Source: a virus. Taken from it: a stretch of 21,606 bases of DNA. The position numbers were made by a program, and so were the translations under genes. Below are positions 1 through 7,700 of the stretch, piece by piece. Under the pieces are notes generated by a model. That model searched no databases, was not told the DNA's origin, and saw nothing but the letters and a program-made list of their open reading frames with translations. Location: IMG/VR virus record IMGVR_UViG_3300020733_000089, positions 1 to 21,606 of that record; one strand, written 5' to 3'. The stretch's first letter is position 1, and each line of letters opens with the position of its first letter.

Positions 1-1
1 A

Positions 2-1885
2 CCCTTGGGTCTCGGGGGTCTGCCCGGACCCGCAACACTCAACGTCACGGGCAACTTTTTAGCGAGCAACACGTTGGGCGGGTCGAACGTTCTGACAAGT
101 CTCATGAACGTGAGCAGTGCGTTCCTTGCCCAGACCCTTGGGAGTCCGCAAGGAGGTCTTGGGGGCGGGGGCTCTGGGCCCGGGACTCTAAACGTCACGG
201 GCAACGTTCAAGTCTCGAACCTTTTTCAGGTTCCAAATATTTTTACAAATTTTTTGAATTCAGTGACCCTGAACGTGACGAGTCTCGTGGCGGGTCAGAT
301 GGGTCCTGGGCCTGGGTCCCTGAACGTCTCTGGGAATGTGCAGGTGAGCAACTCTCTCCAAGTCCCGAACGTGTACACGACCCTGAATGTTACCAGGGTC
401 GCAAACGTGTCCGTTGTGTCCGGCCTTTTGAATGCGGGGATCGGCACGTCAAACGGTCTTCCGAACGTCTGGGTCTCTGGAAACGTCCAGGTCTCGAATT
501 CCGTGACTTTGCCCGTGCTTTATGCCTCGGGCGCGAACGTCGCTCGGGCAAACGTCCAGACCTTGGTCACGGGCACATGGACCTTGTCTGGGAACGTCCA
601 GGTCTCGAATACCGTGACTACGCAGAACGTCCAAGTCTCGGGAGGAGGTTCGGCAAACGTCCAGACCTTGAATATTGCATCAGGAGGGCTCGCCGTTTCG
701 TCTCTGGGTCTGGGCGCGACGCCCGGGGCGAATCTCACAGTCACGGGGAACGTCTCGTTCGGGTCTTCCGTGGTGACCGGCGGGCTCGCGTCCCTGGGTC
801 AACTCACGTACGTGGAGGACTTGGTACGGAGGTCGCCGCACCTCCTGCCGAGCGTATCAAACGCCGCGCAAATTCAGGCGTGGATCCGCGCGAGCTCGAA
901 CCTTTCACGGACCGCCGGTTCATTTTCGACCCAGGCTTCTGCAAGCGCTCCAGCGTCTGGGTACTGGGGCTCGGTCCTGTGTCCTTCGGGCCAGGTTGTT
1001 CTGGTCCCTGCAACGGCAAATAACGTGGGTGTTTGGAATCCACGCACGGGGCTCTTGACCCTCGGGCCGGACCAAGTCTCGGGGTTCCGCGGGGGTGTCC
1101 TTGACCCGACCGGAAACGTCATCTTGGTCCCTTGGACATCTACGGCCGTGGGCGTCTTTTGTCCGGCGACCCTAAGAACGAGCCTCGTCCCGACGGGTCT
1201 GAGCTTTCCCGGTTTTGACGGCGGGTGTCTCGTGCCCTCCGGAAACGTCATGTTCTTCCCGTACTCGACGGGTGGACCGCCCGGGCAATACAGTCCTGTC
1301 ATGCAGACTTTTTCGCTTCAGGGACCGGGGATCGGGGCGGGTCAGATTCACGGGGGCGTACTCACGCCGACCGGACAGATCATCATGAGTCCGGGAGTTT
1401 CAGGGACCGTGTTTGGTCTGGACTCTGTGTCTCTCTCAACGACGACATGGGGGCCAGTGATTGGCGCGGGCCAAGACTCGTTCTTGGGGGCGGTCCTGGA
1501 CCCACTCGGGAACGTGGTTTTCGTCCCGTACATGTCTGGGAATGTCGTGACTTTTAGCCCGAGCACAGGGACCTGGTCAAATGTTCAAGCAACGGCAGAC
1601 GGACTCGGGTCCTGGTCGGGAGGGACCTTGGCCCCGACAGGAAACGTGATTTTCTTTCCGAACGGCTCTTCAAATATAGGACTCTTTGATCCGGTCGCAC
1701 TCACATTCTCGAACGGGGCCTCCGCCGGGTCCGGGTCGGGGTACGTGGGCGGGTCTCTCCTTGTAAACGGGTCCCTGGTCATGAGTCCCGGGCCGAACGC
1801 AACGGGCGTAGGAATCGTGAGTTACCTCGGAGCTCATTCGACCCAAGAGTTTTGTACGAGTCCCTACGTGAACAAGGGCCCGTGA
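2..1885 (+). CDS. Fibre-like repeat protein with C-terminal seven-bladed propeller (5' partial)
   Basis: The reading frame is open from the window edge, so the true start lies upstream; 627 residues are visible. Residues 1 to about 270 hold about six repeats of 45-50 residues with the core LNVTGNVQVSN, resembling the strand repeats of trimeric fibre shafts. A linker (about 275-320) carries the pattern EDL..R.P.LLPSV.NAA.IQ.W, also found in the next gene. From about residue 321 there are seven repeats of about 43 residues of the form GG.L.P.GNV.F.P......VG.F.P, which reads as a seven-bladed beta-propeller. Inference: a virion surface or adhesion protein. NVT and NVS sequons are dense. The gene at 1967 is a paralogue with the same architecture. 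No membrane segment is visible. Confidence is high that it is coding, moderate for the fold, and the exact function is unknown. Confidence 0.85.
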   Translation, partial: PLGLGGLPGPATLNVTGNFLASNTLGGSNVLTSLMNVSSAFLAQTLGSPQGGLGGGGSGPGTLNVTGNVQVSNLFQVPNIFTNFLNSVTLNVTSLVAGQMGPGPGSLNVSGNVQVSNSLQVPNVYTTLNVTRVANVSVVSGLLNAGIGTSNGLPNVWVSGNVQVSNSVTLPVLYASGANVARANVQTLVTGTWTLSGNVQVSNTVTTQNVQVSGGGSANVQTLNIASGGLAVSSLGLGATPGANLTVTGNVSFGSSVVTGGLASLGQLTYVEDLVRRSPHLLPSVSNAAQIQAWIRASSNLSRTAGSFSTQASASAPASGYWGSVLCPSGQVVLVPATANNVGVWNPRTGLLTLGPDQVSGFRGGVLDPTGNVILVPWTSTAVGVFCPATLRTSLVPTGLSFPGFDGGCLVPSGNVMFFPYSTGGPPGQYSPVMQTFSLQGPGIGAGQIHGGVLTPTGQIIMSPGVSGTVFGLDSVSLSTTTWGPVIGAGQDSFLGAVLDPLGNVVFVPYMSGNVVTFSPSTGTWSNVQATADGLGSWSGGTLAPTGNVIFFPNGSSNIGLFDPVALTFSNGASAGSGSGYVGGSLLVNGSLVMSPGPNATGVGIVSYLGAHSTQEFCTSPYVNKGP

Positions 1886-1888
1886 GAC

Positions 1889-1908
1889 AGGACCCCGCAA
1901 GGGGTCCT
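1889..1908 (+). terminator. Hairpin three bases after the stop codon, GCAA loop
   Basis: AGGACCCC (1889-1896) and GGGGTCCT (1901-1908) form a perfect 8-bp stem closed by a GCAA tetraloop. It starts three bases after the TGA of the upstream fibre gene. No T-tract follows, so this is not a bacterial intrinsic terminator. By analogy with palindromic 3'-end signals of some giant viruses it may mark transcript ends; that role is inference. Confidence 0.5.
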
Positions 1909-1914
1909 AGATCC

Positions 1915-1961
1915 AAAGAGTCCTGGACGTGAGAGAGCCTCCACAAAACTCTCGACTCTTT
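1915..1961 (+). promoter_or_regulatory. Imperfect inverted repeat overlapping the start-proximal motif
   Basis: AAAGAGTC (1915-1922) and GACTCTTT (1954-1961) are exact inverse complements. Inside them GAGAG (1931-1935) pairs with CTCTC (1949-1953), which sits directly next to the outer arm. The right arm runs into the TTTAGTAG box just before the ATG at 1967. It could be a protein-binding palindrome or an RNA hairpin; the sequence does not decide. Confidence 0.4.
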
Positions 1962-1966
1962 AGTAG
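1959..1966 (+). promoter_or_regulatory. Start-abutting TWWANTAG box (TTTAGTAG)
   Basis: TTTAGTAG ends at the base before the ATG at 1967. It is one of nine similar boxes in the window. It is taken as a candidate initiator or late promoter element giving a nearly leaderless mRNA; no purine-rich ribosome binding site is present here. Confidence 0.45.
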
Positions 1967-4609
1967 ATGGGTCCAGTCATCACTAATTTCGGGGACTCGA
2001 ACACGACGGGAAACACCGTCCTCCAACAGAACTTGACAGTACAGGGGTCATCAACAATATTTTACGGAAATGTCTTGGCCGGGTACCCAAGCACGAGCCT
2101 AGCTAACGTCGCGAGCCCGTTTGCCTGTGTGTACACCACGACCATGAATACACTCGTCGCGAATCTCGCGAGTGTGTGGGGCCCAACAGGCTTTACGGGC
2201 GTGGGGACCTCCGTACCATCCGGAACGACCCTTTACGTCCAGGGGAATGTCGCAGTCAGTAACGCACTCAGTACGCCAAACGTCTTTTCGACACTCGTAA
2301 ATACTCAGGTCCTGAATGTCACGAGTATCTTCGGAACGGCGGGATTCACGGGTATCGGGACCACAGCCCCTTCCGGAACGACCATGTATATCCAGGGCAA
2401 CGCGTACGTGACAAATGCCCTGACCACTCCGAACGTGTTTAGTTCTCAGGCGAACGTGACATCCCTGAATGTTCAGACGCTCATATTTACCCAGAGTTTG
2501 GGCATCGGGACAACACCGGGCCTCGCGAACCTGAGTGTCAACGGCTGGATCAACGTCACAAACTCGATAGTCACGACCAACGTGTACGCAAACACAGCAA
2601 ACGTCCCGAATCTCAACGTCCAAAGTATTTGGGGCCAGTCTGGGTCGGTGGGTATAGGGACCACGGCGCCTTTCGGAACGACCCTTTACGTCCAGGGGAA
2701 CGTCTGGGCAAGCAATTCGCTCGTTGCGCCGAACATCCTGAGTAACGTCTCAAACACGCTCGTGGCAAACGTCTCGACCCTTTTGGTCCAGGGTCTCACG
2801 GGTCTAGGCGGCGCCTTAGCCTCTGGTCCGACCCTGAACGTCCTTGGGAACGTAACCGTCTCAAATGCCCTTGTGACGTCGAACCTCGTGGCAAACGTGG
2901 CGAACGTGTCCGGGGCGAACGTCTCGACCCTTTTGGTCCAGGGCCTCACGGGTCTAGGCGGCGCCTTGGCCTCCGGCCCGACCCTAAACGTCCTTGGGAA
3001 CGTCACGGTCAGTAATACCCTCGTGGTCGCGAACCTCGTGGCAAACGTGGCAAACTTGGCCGGGGCGAACCTTCAGACAGTCACCGTGCCCGGGAACTTG
3101 GCTGTTGGTGGGGCCTTGGCCTCTGGTCCGACCCTGAACGTCCTCGGGAACGTGCTCGTGTCCAACGCCCTGACCGTCACAAACGTCTTTGTGACTGGGT
3201 CCCTGAATGTCGCACCGGGCCAGGCGAACGTCACGAGTTTCGTGGCGCTCCAGGCGGGACTCGGTGGGGCTCTTCCCCTGGGCCCGACCCTGAACGTCCT
3301 TGGGAACGTGACTGTCTCGAACGCCCTCGTGACGTCGAATCTCTTTGCAGGGCTCGCAAATATCCAGGTCCTGAATGTCCAGACCTTTTCGTTCGCTTTC
3401 CCACTCAACGTGGGCGTGGGGACCACGGCCGGCGCTTCGAACCTCACGGTCGCTGGGAACGTCCAGGTCTCAAATGCCGTGACGACCCAGAACGTCTTCA
3501 CGGGTACCCTGTACTATGGCGAGGACCTGTTTAAGAGGGGTCCGTACCTTTTGCCGAGCGTGGCAAACGCCGCGACCATCCAGAACTGGGTCTCTGCAAC
3601 GTGTAACGCAGCGAGTCAGCCCGCGCGGTCATGGTGGGCCACGAGCCCGGCCCCTTCGTTCGGAAACGTCGCGTCGGGTCCCAAGGGCCAATCGGACTAT
3701 TGGGGAGGCGTGTGTCTGCCCGACGGTCGTGTTCTGTTCGCGCCCCAGAATGCAAGCAACGTCGGATTTTTCAATCCAGCCACTGGTCTCTTTTCGTCCG
3801 TGCCTCTCGGCGCATCTCCAGGGTTTCGCGGGGGTGTGCTCCTGCCTTCTGGAAACGTAGTTTTCGTCCCATGGACTTCTGCAAATGCCCTCGTGTACAA
3901 TCCCCTGAGTGGCTCCTTCGCGAACGTGCCCTGTGGAGGGGCTGCTTTCCAGGGCGGGACGCTCTTGCCCTCTGGGAACGTTGCTTTTTTTACAAAAACT
4001 TCTGGAAATATAGGCGTTCTGAATCCTTCAACCTTGACCTTTTCGAACGTCGGGCCCATGGGACCGTTCGGGGGCGGCGGGATCCTCTTACCCACGGGGA
4101 ACGTCGTTCTGTGTCCGAGTGCATCCACGGGGAATATAGGCGTGTGGAACTCTTCGGCCGTTTCGTGGCCCATGGGTCTAGGCACATTCACGAATGTCGG
4201 GCCAGTCAACCCCGCGAATGATTGTGGATCGGCCGTTCTGACCCCTCAAGGGAACGTCGTATTCATGCCTTCGGGCCCGGGTGCGAACCTGATTGTCTGG
4301 AACCAGAGCCTATCGAGCCCGGGTACAATCCTTGCGTGCGGAGCATCACTTTTGGGCGGTGCCCTTTTGCCTTCTGGGAACGTGGTCACGACTGGCCCCG
4401 TTGGGTCTAACGTGGGTATGTTCGATACGGTCGCTCTTACATTCTCGAACCTTGCACGGACTGGGACGGGTGGATACGCAGGCGCGACGCTCATTCCGGA
4501 CGGACGGGTCGTTCTGTGTCCGAGCGCCTCCTCGAATGTTGGCGTGCTTGATACTCAGGTGCCTGTCGACCCAGCCTGGACCCTGAGTCCTTTGTTTAAT
4601 AAGTTCTGA
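1967..4609 (+). CDS. Fibre-like repeat protein with seven-bladed propeller
   Basis: 880 residues, complete. The ATG at 1967 directly follows TTTAGTAG, which supports this start. After a 76-residue head, residues 77-511 contain nine repeats of 49-54 residues. The early ones read (V/I)GTTAPSGTTLYVQGNVAVSN and the later ones GGALASGPTLNVLGNVTVSN. GIGTT..P..L.V.GN is a familiar strand-and-turn pattern of phage and viral fibre shafts. The linker EDLFKRGPYLLPSVANAA resembles that of the preceding gene. Residues 578-880 contain seven repeats of about 43 residues (GG.LLPSGNVVF.P.TS.N.GV.NP), a likely seven-bladed propeller. Inferred role: virion adhesion fibre with a lectin-like or host-binding head. 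The two genes probably arose by tandem duplication. No catalytic motif or transmembrane helix is seen. Confidence 0.88.
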   Translation: MGPVITNFGDSNTTGNTVLQQNLTVQGSSTIFYGNVLAGYPSTSLANVASPFACVYTTTMNTLVANLASVWGPTGFTGVGTSVPSGTTLYVQGNVAVSNALSTPNVFSTLVNTQVLNVTSIFGTAGFTGIGTTAPSGTTMYIQGNAYVTNALTTPNVFSSQANVTSLNVQTLIFTQSLGIGTTPGLANLSVNGWINVTNSIVTTNVYANTANVPNLNVQSIWGQSGSVGIGTTAPFGTTLYVQGNVWASNSLVAPNILSNVSNTLVANVSTLLVQGLTGLGGALASGPTLNVLGNVTVSNALVTSNLVANVANVSGANVSTLLVQGLTGLGGALASGPTLNVLGNVTVSNTLVVANLVANVANLAGANLQTVTVPGNLAVGGALASGPTLNVLGNVLVSNALTVTNVFVTGSLNVAPGQANVTSFVALQAGLGGALPLGPTLNVLGNVTVSNALVTSNLFAGLANIQVLNVQTFSFAFPLNVGVGTTAGASNLTVAGNVQVSNAVTTQNVFTGTLYYGEDLFKRGPYLLPSVANAATIQNWVSATCNAASQPARSWWATSPAPSFGNVASGPKGQSDYWGGVCLPDGRVLFAPQNASNVGFFNPATGLFSSVPLGASPGFRGGVLLPSGNVVFVPWTSANALVYNPLSGSFANVPCGGAAFQGGTLLPSGNVAFFTKTSGNIGVLNPSTLTFSNVGPMGPFGGGGILLPTGNVVLCPSASTGNIGVWNSSAVSWPMGLGTFTNVGPVNPANDCGSAVLTPQGNVVFMPSGPGANLIVWNQSLSSPGTILACGASLLGGALLPSGNVVTTGPVGSNVGMFDTVALTFSNLARTGTGGYAGATLIPDGRVVLCPSASSNVGVLDTQVPVDPAWTLSPLFNKF
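2195..3499 (+). repeat. Nine tandem fibre-shaft repeats of about 150 bp
   Basis: Within the CDS at 1967 the coding repeats recur every 147-162 bp. The closest copies begin at 2771 and 2921 (exactly 150 bp apart, same GTCTCGACCCTTTTGGTCCA opening), with the next period at 3071. Near identity at synonymous sites indicates recent duplication or gene conversion, and copy number is a plausible source of length variation between strains. Confidence 0.8.
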
Positions 4610-4617
4610 GACCGAGG

Positions 4618-4636
4618 CCGTGGGCAAAGCCCACGG
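4618..4636 (+). terminator. Hairpin downstream of the second propeller gene
   Basis: CCGTGGGC (4618-4625), loop AAA, GCCCACGG (4629-4636) form a perfect 8-bp stem nine bases after the TGA at 4607-4609. The placement matches the hairpin after the first gene. No T-run follows. It is a candidate transcript 3'-end signal. The left arm can also pair with an identical right arm at 4680-4687. Confidence 0.5.
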
Positions 4637-4698
4637 GGTCGTGATCCTCCCAAGGGGTCGTGATCCTTCGGATCCCTCCGCCCACGGGGTCGTGATCC
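4635..4698 (+). repeat. Three copies of a 13-bp repeat in the intergenic spacer
   Basis: GGGGTCGTGATCC occurs at 4635-4647, 4654-4666 and 4686-4698. Copies one and three share the longer form GCCCACGGGGTCGTGATCC. The second copy runs into a small hairpin, GATCC-TTC-GGATC (4662-4674). The spacer is non-coding in this reading and might hold operator-like sites or be slippage debris. Confidence 0.6.
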
Positions 4699-4736
4699 CG
4701 CCCCCGAAACAAATATTCGCAAGTACCAGAGGGGAG

Positions 4737-7700
4737 ATGAGCGCCACGACGTTCTATAACTCCACGAATCTCGTGGGGATCGGCACGCTTAACGCAGCCT
4801 CCGTCTCCACGACGCTCGCAAACGTCATCACAGCAAACATTCAGTCCATGAATGTCACAGGCGATTCCAACCTGGCCGGGAACCTCATTACTCAGAACAT
4901 CATCATGTCAAGTAACCTGAGTACAAACACGGGATTCGGAAACGTGTATCTCACGGGGAATCTCGTGGTCGCCGGGAACATTTTTAGTATTGGTGGGTCC
5001 GTCGGGTCCGGGTCTGGAACGTCTCAGGGCGTGACCTACGTCCTCCCGAGCTCCTATTCCCTTGGGTCGTCCTTTGCAACGGGAACAGCCGGGCCGGGTA
5101 TTGCAGGCTACCATATAAACTTGGGGTCCTTTGGCGCTCAGGCCGTCCAGGCCGTTTCGTCCTTTAGTGCCTCTTCCGGTATGCTTAAGTTTACAAGTGT
5201 CGGTCTGTACCAGATCCAGTGTGTCCTGGTCGGTGATCAGCCCGCCGCCAAGGTCGGGGTCGGCTCCACATCTTCGTCCTCTTTCCCCCCTTCCGTCACG
5301 GCGACTTCGGGGTACGTCTACGTATACAATTACCCTTTGAATTCGAGCCCTACGACCCTCGTCACAATTCCTTTGACCATCACAGACGTTTCCAAATGGT
5401 ACTACCTGGACGCGTACTTCTCGACGGTCGCGGGGTCTCCTACGGTTCTGTACCAAACCGCCCCTACCGGCGGGTCCGCGGTTGGTTCCAATTACGGAAC
5501 CTATGTTCAAGTCGGGCCCTTCGGTAACTACCTCACATCAGCGACCGGTGTTGCCTCGGGACTCTTGGCCAATTGTACAGCGTCCTCAAACCTCTCAGGG
5601 TCCTATTCTTCAAACACGTACCGCATCACACTCAACTCGTCGAACGGGTGGACCGTGAATGGAATCTCGACCGCAATATCAGTTACGTCCAACGGGAACT
5701 TTACGTTCAATCAGGCGGGTCTCTACGAAGTCAACATGTGTTTGAATACTGTGGGTGTGACGCCGACCCAGTTCCAGGTCGGGTCTTTGAGTTCTGATAC
5801 TCTGAGCCCGAGCGGGACGACGCCGTACTATTTGTACACGTACGCGCCCATGTATACCCAAGACCCAACGACCGCTATCAAGTTGCCTCTCAATATCACA
5901 AACACGGCAAACGTCTACTTTGTTGAGTGTTCTTTCCAAGGGACCCAATCTGCAAACATATCTCTTTCGACAACCTCAACCTTCATTTCACTCAAACCTG
6001 TAGGCTCGTACGTCACGCCGACCACAAACCCATGGCTCCAGCAAGGTACGACCGTCTATTACAACTCGGGACAGGTGGGTCTGGGCGTCAACCCTTCAGC
6101 CGTCACAGAGACTTTCACCGTGTCTGGAAACACTTCGTTTGTGGGAAACGTGGTCACCGTAGGTGACACCGCCGGAGGCTTGTATGTAAATGCCAAGAGG
6201 GTACCGGCCGGCTCCCTTTCCGTTTCTTCGTATGTCACGGGGTCCGTGCCTTTGACAACAACCACTTCGCTCATTCAAAATTACTTGAGTAATGCGGCGG
6301 CCATAACATCCAATACGGGGACGGGCACCATCACACAGGCTCTGTCCGTCCAGGGAGCGTCTTCGGGCGCTTCAGGTCTCAACATGGGTAACGGAAACTC
6401 ACTTCGTTTCTCGAACCTCGCCACGTCCAATCTTTTCATCGAGATGTGGGTCAACTTGGCCGGTCTGGGTCGGTTTCAGGACATTATTCAACGTAGTACT
6501 TTGACGTCCCCCTCAGACTTTGCAATATATATTCATTCTCTAAATTACCCTGTATTTTACGTGTCCAATGCAACATCTTTAGTTACAGTAAATGGATCAA
6601 CAATTTCAGCAGGAACATGGACCCATATAGCTGCATCATACGTCCGTTCAAGTCTTACACAAGGCACTTTGTATATTTTTGTAAATGGAACTCTCAACAA
6701 TAGCGCGGCTTTTGGCTCTGCGACCGGCTCACAAGCTAACGTGACTTCGACCGCGAATATATACATGTTCAATGATGTTGGTTCCTCGTCTTACTTTTCT
6801 GGAAACGTCGCCGATGTACGCGTCATGACCGGTTCCGTGGTCCCTACAGCCTCTTTCACAACCGCGGCCGCCCCTTTCACCGTGGCCCCGACCTACGTGA
6901 CAGGTATGAGTACGGGGTACTCGTCAAACCTGACCTTGGCGCTCCAGTCCCAGTACTTCCCGGGCGCCTCGACCTCGCCCTATGGACCCTGTTTGACTTT
7001 GCCGGGGACGGTGGGGTCTTATTACACACAGGCGAGTACCGCTGATAATACGGTATTCAGTTCAAACGGTTTCACCTTTGAATATTGGGTGAATTACGCA
7101 TCATTTGCGAATACAACATACCCTCAAATCGGTAAAGTTTCCCCCACCGATGCTGGGTTCTCATGGCGTTTTGATTCTAACGTGAATGCCGGTGTTACTT
7201 TCATATATTATAACGGCGGATTCGTAAGTGCTTATGGTGGTTCTACTCAACTCGTCACCGGTAGATGGAATCACTGTGCCGTTCAATCGAACGGAACAAA
7301 CATTTACATTTTCATAAACGGCGTGCTTGTGAGCACAACTGCAGTTTCAGGTACGCCCGCCACACCCACCGCGCCTATAACAATCGGACAACAGAATAAC
7401 GCAACCGGTGGCAACTTCGCCATCGCCAAGGCCCGACTCGTTTATGGCAATGACACTTCAGCCGCAAGCAAGGCGGCTGCGAACGTCTACTCGAGCGGGA
7501 ACTTTACGGCAAACCCCAACTTCGCCGCAGTCCCCGCCGGCGCGACCGTCGCCTGGCAACTCGAGTCCCAGTACCCTTTACCAACCTACCCGTCGATCCA
7601 GGACGTCACCCAGTTGTCTGCCCAGACAACTGCCTACGGGTCCCTCCCAACGCCCGTCGGTGGTGTCACGTCTAACGCCCTGTCACCATACAGTACGACG

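Noticed and set aside
449-1302. Minus- and plus-strand frames inside the first fibre gene
   Set aside because: They are repeated out-of-frame readings of the coding repeats. The main frame has coherent shaft and propeller repeats.
2195-3499. Possible CRISPR or satellite array because of regular 150-bp spacing
   Set aside because: The repeats are in-frame protein repeats with variable positions throughout, without repeat and spacer alternation.
4620-4736. GTG start at 4620 extending the giant adhesin by 39 codons
   Set aside because: The extension translates a perfect hairpin and three 13-bp repeats (giving HGVV twice), unlike the fibre heads of its neighbours. The ATG at 4737 begins typical fibre sequence.
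4731-4736. GGGGAG before the ATG at 4737 as a Shine-Dalgarno site, which would argue for a phage
   Set aside because: It touches the ATG with no spacer, and most other starts have a T/A-rich TAG box instead, so a bacterial ribosome site is unlikely.
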